From JAJFUV01 sp964384215 (GTDB lineage: Bacteria > Acidobacteriota > Terriglobia > Bryobacterales > Bryobacteraceae), in contig CAYLLB010000010.1 of the NCBI GenBank assembly GCA_964384215.1, positions 1 to 64,000 of the forward strand: a stretch of 64,000 bases of DNA. The letters are read 5' to 3'. Positions 24,767 to 33,389 of this stretch are shown piece by piece; position 1 is the stretch's first letter, and each line of letters starts with the position of its first letter. Under the pieces are notes generated by a model. The model searched no databases. It was not told the DNA's origin and saw only the letters and a list, made by a program, of their open reading frames with translations. Made by a program: the position numbers and the translations under genes.

Positions 24767-27104
24767 TCTGGTCAAGAAGGGCGCTGGCGCCGTCGACCTC
24801 TACGCCGATGCGCAACCATAGAAGGCGGAGCGGAGCGACCACTTCCTCCGCGCCCGGACAAAGGTTCGCGTAGTCCTTTTCCGTGGTGAGCAACACCTGG
24901 GCACCCAGGGCCTCCGCATGCCTCGCCACGCGCCGGAGTTGGGCCGGCGAGTAAGCGTGGTGATCGGCGTAGGTCACCGAATCGACCGGGCGGACGCCGA
25001 GCTCCGTCAGCGTCATCCAGAACGACCCCGGGTTGGCGAGGCCGCAGAACGCCGCGGCCCGGAGCGGCGCGACTTCGCCCAGCGGCACTTCCCGGCCGCT
25101 TGCCGCCTCCACCCAGCATTCGGCCACGGCGCGCGAACGGAAGATGGGCGCCGTCCCGTTGTAGGCCCGAAGTTGTGCCTCCAGCCCGTCGAAACGCCTC
25201 CCCTTTGCAGCGCGCGTGATGAGGATGGCCTGTGCGCGGTTGAGCGCCTCCAGCGGCTCACGTAGTCTGCCCAGCGGCAGCAACTCGCCGCCGCCAAACG
25301 GGTCCAGCGCGTCGATCAGGACCAAGTCGAAATTGCGCGCCAGCCGATGATGCTGGAAGCCGTCGTCGAGCAGGAAAACATCCGGAGAGAAACGCTCCTC
25401 GATGAGGCGCCCGGCTCCATAACGGTCCGCTCCGATGCCGACCGGGGCGGCGCCGGAACGCAGGAAGATCTGCGCCTCGTCGCCCGTGCGGGCGGCGGGA
25501 ATGTGCGCGCCCGCCTCAACGACGGTGTGTTCCTCGGGCTGCTTTCTGCGGTAGCCCCGCGTGAGGATGGCGGGCCGCAAACCCCGGTCGCGCAGCCGCT
25601 CGGCGAGCCACGCCACCACCGGGGTTTTCCCCGCCCCGCCCACCGTGATGCCACCCACGTTCACCACCGGCGTGGAGAGGCTCTGGCAGTGGGACGCGGA
25701 GCGGCGGCGATCAACGTAGGCGCCAAGAAGCCAGAGCCATGACAGCGGCGCCAGAAACAGGCGCGCAAGGAAAGGGCGGGCAAACTCCGGCACGGCGGCG
25801 GAGTGCAGGCGGGCGATCTCGCGCACGGCCACCTCCGTGGCGCCGCGTTCGGCGAGCGCCAGAGCCCGGGCCCGTTCGCCCATCGTCTTTCGAAGGCGCG
25901 CATCGTCGAGCAGCGCCGCGACCGCGCCGGCCAGCTCCGAGCCGTCCACGATTTCGAGCAATCCATTGCCCTCGCGAAAGCCGGCGGCGATCTCCGGGAA
26001 GTTCTCCATGTGCGGGCCCACGATGGTGGGTACGGAGAAGAACGCCGGTTCAAGAATGTTGTGGCCGCCCCGGCGCGCGAGGCTTCCGCCCATGAATACG
26101 ACGCTGGCGCGCGAGAACAGGCTGCTCAGTTCGCCGATCGAGTCGAGCAGCAGCACGCGGGCGCCGGGCTCGGCCGGAAGCGCCGAACGCCGCGCAAAGC
26201 GAATCCCGGCCGCGGCCAGTTTCGCGGCGGCGGAATCGAAGCGCTCCGGCCTTCGCGGCACCAGGATGAGCAGCAGTTCCGGGTAGCGCGATTCGAGCAC
26301 CCGCCAAGCCTCGATCACAATATCGTCTTCATCGACATCGGACGCGTCCATGCCGGGCATCGTGCTGGCCGCGATCCAGATCCAGCGCGGCCTGGCTGCT
26401 TCCAGGAACCTCTTGACGGGGCCGGGCACCTCGCCGGAGCGCGGCTCGAAATCGTACTTGAGGTTGCCGCCCAGCCGGACTTTGCCCTCGCTCGCGCCGA
26501 GTACCAGGTATCGCCGCTGGCTGACCACCGACTGCGCCAGGATCGTGTCGGGCTGCTCGAGCACGCCGCGGAAGAACCACCGCAGCCGCTGGTAGCGGCC
26601 GATGGCACGGTCGGAGATGCGGCCGTTAACCACCACAAGACCGCACCCCGCCCGCCGGGCCTCGCGATAGAGGTTCGGCCAGATCTCCGTTTCCATGACC
26701 ACCACCACGGCCGGCCGCAGCGCGCGCAGGACGCGGCGCACGGCGAAACAGTAGTCGACCGGGGCGTAGAAGATCCCGTCAGCCAGCCCGGCGAGCTTCT
26801 GTTCGGCCAGTGCCCGTCCCGCCAGCGTCGTGGTGGAGACGAACAACCGGGCGAACGGCAGTTCGCCGCGCAAGCGCGTGAGAAGTTGCACCGCTGAAAG
26901 GACTTCGCCCACGCTAACTGCGTGCAACCAGATGGCGCCGTCGGCCGTCTGTTTGAAGTCCGGCGCAAGCAAGCCCAGCCGTTCGCCCAGGCCGTGGAAG
27001 TAGCGCCGGTCGCGCACGCCCCGCGCCAGCACATAGAGTAGGATGAAAGGGAATCCGAAGAATCCGAGAAGGCGGTAGAGAAAGTAGATGAAGCTAGTAG
27101 GCAA
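24723..27104 (-). CDS. Fused Kdo transferase / lipid A 4'-kinase (WaaA-LpxK)
   Basis: One uninterrupted 793-residue frame joins two lipid A enzymes. About 1-420 is WaaA: an N-terminal anchor (FLYRLLGFFGFPFILLYVLA), HAVSVGEVLSA with the catalytic Glu, METEIWPN and the GT-B C-terminal half (EPAFFSVPTIVGPHMENFPE). About 435-793 is LpxK: membrane-proximal LAPLSWLWLLGAY, Walker A GGITVGGAGKTP at about 485-496, TRGYRRK, and FLLDDGFQHHRL. LpxK phosphorylates tetraacyldisaccharide to lipid IVA and WaaA then adds Kdo, so the fusion links consecutive steps in reverse order. No ATG or GTG precedes the anchor; TTG 27104 has AAGGAG 10 nt upstream, and the start overlaps the divergent gene at 27088. Confidence 0.92.
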   Translation of the reverse strand: MPTSFIYFLYRLLGFFGFPFILLYVLARGVRDRRYFHGLGERLGLLAPDFKQTADGAIWLHAVSVGEVLSAVQLLTRLRGELPFARLFVSTTTLAGRALAEQKLAGLADGIFYAPVDYCFAVRRVLRALRPAVVVVMETEIWPNLYREARRAGCGLVVVNGRISDRAIGRYQRLRWFFRGVLEQPDTILAQSVVSQRRYLVLGASEGKVRLGGNLKYDFEPRSGEVPGPVKRFLEAARPRWIWIAASTMPGMDASDVDEDDIVIEAWRVLESRYPELLLILVPRRPERFDSAAAKLAAAGIRFARRSALPAEPGARVLLLDSIGELSSLFSRASVVFMGGSLARRGGHNILEPAFFSVPTIVGPHMENFPEIAAGFREGNGLLEIVDGSELAGAVAALLDDARLRKTMGERARALALAERGATEVAVREIARLHSAAVPEFARPFLARLFLAPLSWLWLLGAYVDRRRSASHCQSLSTPVVNVGGITVGGAGKTPVVAWLAERLRDRGLRPAILTRGYRRKQPEEHTVVEAGAHIPAARTGDEAQIFLRSGAAPVGIGADRYGAGRLIEERFSPDVFLLDDGFQHHRLARNFDLVLIDALDPFGGGELLPLGRLREPLEALNRAQAILITRAAKGRRFDGLEAQLRAYNGTAPIFRSRAVAECWVEAASGREVPLGEVAPLRAAAFCGLANPGSFWMTLTELGVRPVDSVTYADHHAYSPAQLRRVARHAEALGAQVLLTTEKDYANLCPGAEEVVAPLRLLWLRIGVEVDGASALLDQITERLRTPGPAASA

Positions 27105-27693
27105 GACTCTGACTCTCCTTCTGAGTATAGCGGTGGCCTTGGTGAGCGCCAAGGATCAGCCGAAGTTCGTACCCGGACCAGCCTCGTCGTATCCATCCAA
27201 GCAAACGGTGGACAAGTTGACCATCGCGGCTATCCCCTATGACACCGAGGAAGTGGCCAAGACCGCGTTCGGCAAAGTCGATCCCAACCATTACGGCATC
27301 CTGCCCATCCTGGTGGTGATGGACTACGCCGGAGACAAGGCCCTGTTCCTGGAGAACATGAAGGTAAGCTACGTCGCGCCCGACGGCAGCCACATCGAAG
27401 CTACACCGGCATCGGAGGTTCCGTATGTGATTGCCCCGAAGCGGCCGAGGGTGGGCGGCCCAACTTCGCCGATCCCGCTGCCGCGCTCGGGCAAAAAGAA
27501 TCCGCTGAACGCATGGGAACTGCAGGGACGCGCCTTCGCCGCCAAGATGCTTCCTCCGCACCAGAGCGCGCACGGTTTCTTCTATTTCCACACCGCGCAC
27601 TTCAACGCCGCGCAACTTTACATCACGGGCATTCGCGAAGCGGCCACGGGGAAGGAATTGTTTTACTTCGAGATTCCTCTGGTCAAAAAATAG
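27088..27693 (+). CDS. Secreted protein of unknown function
   Basis: A 201-residue protein with a signal peptide at about 1-21 (GKTLTLLLSIAVALVSA). I do not recognise the mature part; it contains ILVVMDYAGDKALFLENMKV, a TSPIPLPRSGKKNPLNAWEL segment and a C-terminal HGFFYFHTAHFNAAQLYI, and looks like a beta-rich periplasmic domain. AGAGAAAG lies a few nt before the ATG. The signal peptide needs this start, so its first 17 nt overlap the start of the divergent waaA-lpxK gene. The HEAT-repeat gene follows 26 nt later on the same strand. Confidence 0.78.
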   Translation: MKLVGKTLTLLLSIAVALVSAKDQPKFVPGPASSYPSKQTVDKLTIAAIPYDTEEVAKTAFGKVDPNHYGILPILVVMDYAGDKALFLENMKVSYVAPDGSHIEATPASEVPYVIAPKRPRVGGPTSPIPLPRSGKKNPLNAWELQGRAFAAKMLPPHQSAHGFFYFHTAHFNAAQLYITGIREAATGKELFYFEIPLVKK

Positions 27694-27719
27694 CCTAGCG
27701 CGGCCTTTCTCTGTCCGAT

Positions 27720-29447
27720 ATGGACAGAGAACGCATGAGCGAGACGCTTACCGCGCTGGTCGAGGAGTTTGCCGCCAATCCCCAGAGGGCGGGGCGCGCT
27801 ATGCGCCGCCTGCTGGAGGCAGACCCGAGAGCCTTCCTGGCCGAGTCCATCGATATCCTGCGCAAGTTGCCGAAAGGGCCGGGCCTGGACTGTGTGCTGA
27901 CGCTGCTTACGCCGGGCGATTACCTGGTGGATATCCTCTGGGACGATGATTTGCTGACCAGGGTGCAGGCCATGGAATTGGCGGCCTACGCCCAGCGGCT
28001 CGACAGACGGCTTGCCCAGCGCCTGGGGCAGCGGTTGGGCGCGGTCGCTGCCAGCGCTGGCAACTGCAAAATAGAGCGCGTCCTGGAAATACTGGCGGGG
28101 GCCCCCGACGCGATGATGTTGCCGTTGCTGCTGCCGTTCGCGCGTCATCCCGACCAGCGCATACGCTCCAAGGCGATTTTGATGATGGGGCTTGTGAACC
28201 GCAACGCCAAATGGGCTGAAGAGCGGTTGTCGGACCCCGACCCGCGAGTGCGCGCCAACGCGGTGGAGTCCATGTGGAACGTCGACTCGCCGGAAGCGCG
28301 CACTCTGCTCTGGAAATCCGCCGGGGATCCGCACCACCGGGTAGCGGCCAATGCCTTGCTCGGACTCTACCGCCTGGGTGAACTGGCCGCGACCAAGCAA
28401 TTGATCGAAATGTCCGGCGGGGAAGTACCGGAGATGCGGGCCGCATCGGCTTGGGCCATGGGCGAGTGCGGCGATGCACGCTTCCTTTCGTGTCTTCGGA
28501 AGCTGGCTGATGACCCTTCCACTCGTGTAAGAGAAAGCGCCGCTAGAGCCGCTGCACGCATCCAGGAGGGTCTAAGCCTGCAAGCGGATGCCGCTCCGCT
28601 CCGCGTACGCTTGTTCGCCGAGCGTCTTCAGCCAACGGGGCGACGGGAAGTGTGGATATCAGTCACAAGCCCTGAAGGATCCCCCCTCCAGGGCCTGCCG
28701 CCGATGGCCTTCGCCGTCTATGAGGATGAACGCCTGGTCACCGACTACACCGTCGAGGAGTCCCGGCAGTCCAAATCCCTGGCAGCCGGGTTTGCCTTCC
28801 CACGATCCTTGCAGGCCGCGATCGCCGGATGTTTCCGCTACAAAACCGAACTGCACCAGTGGGCCCTGGCGCGCTACGTTTCCGGAGCCGGGCAAGCAAG
28901 CGGAACGGGGGGCTGCCTGCTTTCAGCCTCACCCTCGGTCCTGACGCAAGAGTTCGATCAGGCAGCTATCGGCCAGGACTATATCTCCAGCCTGCGCGAA
29001 GCCATTCGCAGTCTACTGACGGCGGTCAGCCAGCAGCAGGAAAACGGGCACGTGATCGCGCTCGTCTGTGCTCCGGAAGACTGCCACGAGTTTGCCGCCT
29101 CGCAGGCGCAACTGGCCGAGCAGGCTCAGAAGCTCAGTGTCCCGATTCATGTGGTGGCGGGACCACACATTTCAGGGGAATCGTATGCATTGCTCGAAAA
29201 CTTCGCGCACAATTGCGGCGGACGGGCTTTGCGAATCATCAGCGAGGAAAAGCTCGCGGATGCCGTATCCACGCTCTACGTCAGCTTGATGCACTCTTAT
29301 CGAATTGCCTATCGAAATACAGACGTCAGTGGCGGCGCTTCTCAGACGATGGTCCGCGTGGCGTCATCCACCACAAGCGGATATCACATGGTGGAAGACG
29401 AGAGAGAGATCGACCATCCGCCTGCCGTCACAGCAGCCCAGGCTTGA
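27720..29447 (+). CDS. HEAT-repeat protein with C-terminal VWFA-related region
   Basis: A 575-residue protein with no signal peptide. Residues about 100-285 are helical HEAT/armadillo-like repeats (for example HPDQRIRSKAILMMGLVNRN, DPDPRVRANAVESMWNV, DDPSTRVRESAARAAARI). The C-terminal half begins PLQGLPPMAFAVYEDERLV and ends KLADAVSTLYVSLMHSYRIAYR, which resembles the Acidobacteria VWFA-related family seen at 19360 but without its secretion signal or a clear metal site. It could be a cytoplasmic scaffold. An in-frame ATG at 27735 is an alternative start. It converges on the cyclophilin gene with a 9-bp gap. Confidence 0.78.
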   Translation: MDRERMSETLTALVEEFAANPQRAGRAMRRLLEADPRAFLAESIDILRKLPKGPGLDCVLTLLTPGDYLVDILWDDDLLTRVQAMELAAYAQRLDRRLAQRLGQRLGAVAASAGNCKIERVLEILAGAPDAMMLPLLLPFARHPDQRIRSKAILMMGLVNRNAKWAEERLSDPDPRVRANAVESMWNVDSPEARTLLWKSAGDPHHRVAANALLGLYRLGELAATKQLIEMSGGEVPEMRAASAWAMGECGDARFLSCLRKLADDPSTRVRESAARAAARIQEGLSLQADAAPLRVRLFAERLQPTGRREVWISVTSPEGSPLQGLPPMAFAVYEDERLVTDYTVEESRQSKSLAAGFAFPRSLQAAIAGCFRYKTELHQWALARYVSGAGQASGTGGCLLSASPSVLTQEFDQAAIGQDYISSLREAIRSLLTAVSQQQENGHVIALVCAPEDCHEFAASQAQLAEQAQKLSVPIHVVAGPHISGESYALLENFAHNCGGRALRIISEEKLADAVSTLYVSLMHSYRIAYRNTDVSGGASQTMVRVASSTTSGYHMVEDEREIDHPPAVTAAQA

Positions 29448-29456
29448 TGCGATCCG

Positions 29457-30194
29457 TTACTTGGTCGCCGACTTCGTGGCTTTCTTTACGGATTTCGTGC
29501 CTGCCTTGGTTACGGCCTTCTTGGCACCGGCCTTCGTGGCTGTGGCGGCGCGAACCACCTCGGGGGCGTTCGGCGGAACCGCACCCACGCGCTGGATGCT
29601 TACCTTCACCAGCCGCACGGCGGTGCGCGGCTTGTCGTTGGAATCGCGCGGCACGCGGGCGATCTTGCCCACCAGCGGCTGGCCCTCCACAACCTGACCA
29701 AAAATGGTGTGCTTGCCGTTGAGGTGCGGCGTCGGAACTTCGGTGATGAAGAACTGGCAGTTGCCGGTCTTCGGCTCGCCCGTGTTGGCCATGGCCAGGC
29801 GGCCCGGAACGTCGAATTTCAAGGTGGGGACGAACTCGTCGACGATGACGAAGCCCGGATCGCCCATGCCGGTTCCGGTCGGGTCGCCACCCTGAATCAT
29901 GAAGCCAGGCAGCACGCGGTGGAAGATGGTCCCTGCGTAAAGGGGACGGCGCACCCGCACTCCGGTCTTGGGATCACGCCACGCTTTGCGGCCCAGGGTG
30001 AGATCCACGAAGTTCTTGACGGTGATGGGAGCTTCCTTCTCGAACAACTGCACCACGATATTGCCCATGGTGGTTTCAAACGTGGCGTACAGTCCATCCG
30101 GACGGGCAGCCGGCTGCGCGACGGGCGGAGTCTGCGCCGAAGCCAGGCTGACGATGCTCAACGCGATCAAGGTAACGATGGAAACAGTCCTCAT
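29457..30194 (-). CDS. Exported cyclophilin-type peptidyl-prolyl isomerase
   Basis: A 245-residue cyclophilin with a signal peptide (about 1-20, MRTVSIVTLIALSIVSLASA), so it probably helps fold periplasmic proteins. The domain (about 37-200) shows FETTMGNIVVQLFEKEAPIT, FHRVLPGFMIQGGDPTGTG (the conserved FHR and Q-x-GD region), GRLAMANTGEPKTGNCQFFI and HTIFGQVVEG. The tail is Ala/Lys-rich, with repeated AGTKSVKKATKSATK-like units of about 35 residues, unusual for a periplasmic cyclophilin and perhaps DNA- or cell-wall-binding. The frame stays open to 30332, but ATG 30194 begins the signal peptide. It diverges from the 5'-nucleotidase gene, with 31 bp between starts. Confidence 0.92.
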   Translation of the reverse strand: MRTVSIVTLIALSIVSLASAQTPPVAQPAARPDGLYATFETTMGNIVVQLFEKEAPITVKNFVDLTLGRKAWRDPKTGVRVRRPLYAGTIFHRVLPGFMIQGGDPTGTGMGDPGFVIVDEFVPTLKFDVPGRLAMANTGEPKTGNCQFFITEVPTPHLNGKHTIFGQVVEGQPLVGKIARVPRDSNDKPRTAVRLVKVSIQRVGAVPPNAPEVVRAATATKAGAKKAVTKAGTKSVKKATKSATK

Positions 30195-30205
30195 GACTGC
30201 CAGTT

Positions 30206-30211
30206 TATACT
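30206..30211 (+). promoter_or_regulatory. Putative -10 element (TATACT) for the 5'-nucleotidase gene
   Basis: TATACT lies 14 nt before the ATG at 30226, within the 31-bp gap between two divergent genes. The complementary strand has TATAAACT, about 7-9 nt before the cyclophilin ATG, so one AT-rich core could serve both directions. Confidence 0.4.
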
Positions 30212-30225
30212 GAAACCAAACATTC

Positions 30226-31896
30226 ATGCCTACTGCAAGACTCTTCTGTGCCTTGCTCGCGTCGGCTTTCGCGCTTGCGGCCGAGCAACTTGCCGTAACC
30301 GTACTGGCCACCACCGATCTGCACGGCAACATCTTCCCGTACGACTACTACACGGGGCGCCAGGCCCCACGCGGCCTGGCCAAAGCGGCCACGCTCATCC
30401 GCGCCGAGCGCGAACGCAACCCGAACTCTGTTCTCATCGATTGCGGCGACACTATACAAGGCTCTCCCATTGAGTATCTTTACCAGCGGTTCGTGAGCAG
30501 CGGGCGGTTGCCGCTCGGCTTGCGGTTCCCCGGCGAGCCGTGGCGTGAGGAGCCCACCATCCTTGCCATGAACGCCATCGGCTACGAGGCGCTGGTGGTG
30601 GGCAACCACGACTTCAATTACGGGCTGAAGAACCTGGACCACGCCCGGTCACAGTCTCGATTTCCGTGGCTCTCCGCCAACATCACGACCGAGCCCGGCT
30701 CGACGCGCCCGCCATTCGAGCCTTACATCGTCAAGGATGTGGGTGGCGTCCGCGTGGCCATCATAGGCCTTACCACGACGAACATCCCCTTGTGGGACCC
30801 GCCGGAACACTATCGCGGCTACCGCTTCGCGCCCATTTGGACGACCGCGGCGGATGTGGTCAAGTCGGTACGCGCGCGTGTGAAGCCGGACATCGTGGTG
30901 CTGGCCGTGCACGACGGCATTGAAAAGGACTCGCAGATCCCGATTCCCAAAGGCGTGGACCTGATCGTCTACGGCCATTCGCACATGCAGGCGGAAGGGT
31001 ACACTATGGGTTCGACGCTGCTGGTACAGCCGAAAAACTGGGCCGCGTCGGTGGCGAAGATCGACTTTGTCATCGAACGGCGGGGCCGGACCAACAGGAT
31101 CGTCGACAGGCGCAGCCGGCTGATTGCCGTACAGAAGGACACCGCCGTGGCCGGGGACATCGCCAGGCTCGGCGAGCCGTACCACGAGATGGCGGAGAAG
31201 TATCTGAACACGCCCGTGACGCAGGCCGTCACGGACATGAGCGGAGCGCGCGGGCGAATCGAGGACACGCCGCTGGTGGACGCCATCCAGACCGTGCAAC
31301 TGGCATATGCGAAAGCGGACGTTTCACTCACCGCCCTATTCAATCCGCGCATCAGGGTTCGCAAGGGCCCGGTCACGGTGCGCCAACTCGCTGCACTGTA
31401 CATTTACGACAACCAGCTTTACGCCATCGAAGGCACCGGCAGGATGCTGCGTGACGCTTTGGAGGTTTCCGCACTGTACTTCCGTTCGTGCGAGACGTCC
31501 GCCTGCTCGAGCGGTCCGCTCATCGGCAAGTCGGTACACGGCTTCAACTTCGACATGGCACAGGGCGTCACCTACCAGATCGACCTGCGCGAACCGACCG
31601 GCCACCGCATCAAGAACCTGCGATGGAAGGGAAGCGCGCTCAAGGACGATCAGCCGCTGCGCATCGCGATCAACAACTACCGGGCGGGCGGCAGCGGCGG
31701 CTACACGATGTTTCGCGGCGCCAAGGTGGTCTGGCAATCCTCCGAGGACATCCGCGACCTGATGATTCAATATTACGGCGAGAAGCATCCGCTGCCCGCG
31801 AAAGCCGACGGCAACTGGCGCATCGAGCCACCCGCGGCCCGCCAGGAGTTACTCAAGGAAGTGGATGCCGAAACCGAGCGCGCTGCGGAACGGTGA
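30226..31896 (+). CDS. Secreted 5'-nucleotidase/2',3'-cyclic phosphodiesterase family enzyme
   Basis: A 556-residue periplasmic enzyme of the UshA/CpdB family. A signal peptide covers about 1-19 (MPTARLFCALLASAFALAA). The N-terminal metallophosphatase domain has the metal sites in order: TDLHGNIFP, DCGDTIQGS, VGNHDFNYG and, later, YGHSHMQ. The C-terminal 5'-nucleotidase domain has IYDNQLYAIEGTGRMLRDAL. It releases phosphate and nucleosides from extracellular nucleotides. The DYYTG insertion after the first motif resembles CpdB more than UshA, so a cyclic-nucleotide substrate is likely. It is a single gene; a 198-bp non-coding stretch with no recognisable feature follows (31897-32094). Confidence 0.92.
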   Translation: MPTARLFCALLASAFALAAEQLAVTVLATTDLHGNIFPYDYYTGRQAPRGLAKAATLIRAERERNPNSVLIDCGDTIQGSPIEYLYQRFVSSGRLPLGLRFPGEPWREEPTILAMNAIGYEALVVGNHDFNYGLKNLDHARSQSRFPWLSANITTEPGSTRPPFEPYIVKDVGGVRVAIIGLTTTNIPLWDPPEHYRGYRFAPIWTTAADVVKSVRARVKPDIVVLAVHDGIEKDSQIPIPKGVDLIVYGHSHMQAEGYTMGSTLLVQPKNWAASVAKIDFVIERRGRTNRIVDRRSRLIAVQKDTAVAGDIARLGEPYHEMAEKYLNTPVTQAVTDMSGARGRIEDTPLVDAIQTVQLAYAKADVSLTALFNPRIRVRKGPVTVRQLAALYIYDNQLYAIEGTGRMLRDALEVSALYFRSCETSACSSGPLIGKSVHGFNFDMAQGVTYQIDLREPTGHRIKNLRWKGSALKDDQPLRIAINNYRAGGSGGYTMFRGAKVVWQSSEDIRDLMIQYYGEKHPLPAKADGNWRIEPPAARQELLKEVDAETERAAER

Positions 31897-32094
31897 GGCT
31901 AGGGTTTTGGCGAGCTAACGTCTCTGATTGCACATTCGTCCGACGCCGCATTACTTAAAGCCGCGCAAGTGCGGGCACTTCTGGGAGATGCGGAGCAAAG
32001 GAGACCGGCACAATTGGGGCCAGCTTGAAGCTCCCCCAGGATGCCGTAGGCCAGGTTGCGCCACCGAACTGGGTCTGTCTACTTTGCCCAGGCA

Positions 32095-33375
32095 TTAGCG
32101 CAACGCGGCGAGCAGGTCTCCGCTCTGCTTGAGGAGGTTCAGGCGGGCTCGCTCGACTCCGTAGTGAGCATCCAGGAACGCGAGCCACTTCTCGTTCTCC
32201 ATGAAGCGGGCTTCTTCCACCTGCCTTAGCGAGGCCCGGCCTTCCTGCATCTGCGCCATCAGTACCGCTACCTGGTCGCGCGCCACGTCGTGGTCCAGGC
32301 GGGCCACCTCGAGCGCGGCCTCCGCTTTCTTCACCTCTTGCCAGCCGCGGCTGGCGTCGAGAGACAGGCGGTTCCGCAGCGCGCCGATTTCCAACCTTAA
32401 GCGCGCCATTTCGGCCGACGCCTGCCCGATGCGTGCATCGGTTCCCGGTCCTGAGAACAGGGGGATCTGGATCGAGACGCCGATTTGCCCGTTATGGCGC
32501 TGGAACTTGCGGAAGTAATCTTCGTAATTGTTGAACTTGGAGAACAGCCCGTATTGCGCCACCAGATCCAGCTTCGGCAGCCTTTCGGCCTGGTAGGAGC
32601 GCAATTCGAGGGTGCGCGCCGCCAAGGCCGACTCCAGGCGCCGAATTTCCACGCTGTTTTTCAGGGCCGCAACAACGGCTTCCTGTTCCGAGGCCGCTGT
32701 CACGGGTGGTTTACGCTCCTCGGCCGCCGGCTGGACACGGTCACCGGCCGAAAAGCCCAGCACAACGGCGAGCGAGGTCTCGGCAAACTGCGCGTCGCTC
32801 TCGAAGAACTGCAGGCGCTCCCGGCCTCGCGCCAGGTTGAGCGCGGCGCGCTTGGCTTCGATGGGCAGTTCGCGGCTCTCGGCCACGCGGGCGCGCGTGG
32901 CTTCGGCAACCCGTTCCAGGCTCTCCACCTGCCGGCGGGCGGCCTCGGCGGACCGGCGCAAGCGCTCGGCGTCCAAGAACAGGAGCGCCGCGCGCAACCC
33001 CACTTCCTGCTTGCGTGCCGAAGTGCCCAGAGCCGCGCCGCGCACGTTCTCACGGGCCTGCGCAATCAGGTATCTCTTAGAGCGGTCGAAGACCGAACCG
33101 ATGGCCTGCGCCTGCACGATACTGGGCGAAGCCCCTTCAATGCTCATGGGCATGCCGTTGCTGTATGCCAGGCCGCTCCCAGCGATCACTTTAGGAACGA
33201 AGGCGTCGCGCGCTTCGCGCACTGATTCGGCGGCCTTGCGCTCGTCCAACCGCGCCATGGCGACATCGGGATTCTGCTTCAGGGCCAGTTCCACCGCTTC
33301 GGCCAGAGTCATCGTATGCACTTCGGCCGTCAGGCCGAGCGCGGAAAGCAGAAGAATGCTTACCAACTTGTACAT
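32095..33375 (-). CDS. TolC-family outer-membrane efflux protein
   Basis: A 426-residue outer-membrane factor with a signal peptide (about 1-17) and two OEP halves. The segments MTLAEAVELALKQNPDVAMARLDE near residue 22 and the later LRSYQAERLPKLDLVAQYGLF are typical; long coiled-coil helices (for example AARRQVESLERVAEATRARV) form the periplasmic tunnel. It would form the exit duct of a tripartite exporter. It follows the ABC permease gene by 14 bp. No membrane-fusion protein or ATPase gene is next to it. Confidence 0.9.
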   Translation of the reverse strand: MYKLVSILLLSALGLTAEVHTMTLAEAVELALKQNPDVAMARLDERKAAESVREARDAFVPKVIAGSGLAYSNGMPMSIEGASPSIVQAQAIGSVFDRSKRYLIAQARENVRGAALGTSARKQEVGLRAALLFLDAERLRRSAEAARRQVESLERVAEATRARVAESRELPIEAKRAALNLARGRERLQFFESDAQFAETSLAVVLGFSAGDRVQPAAEERKPPVTAASEQEAVVAALKNSVEIRRLESALAARTLELRSYQAERLPKLDLVAQYGLFSKFNNYEDYFRKFQRHNGQIGVSIQIPLFSGPGTDARIGQASAEMARLRLEIGALRNRLSLDASRGWQEVKKAEAALEVARLDHDVARDQVAVLMAQMQEGRASLRQVEEARFMENEKWLAFLDAHYGVERARLNLLKQSGDLLAALR

Positions 33376-33389
33376 AGCTGTAGTCCAGT

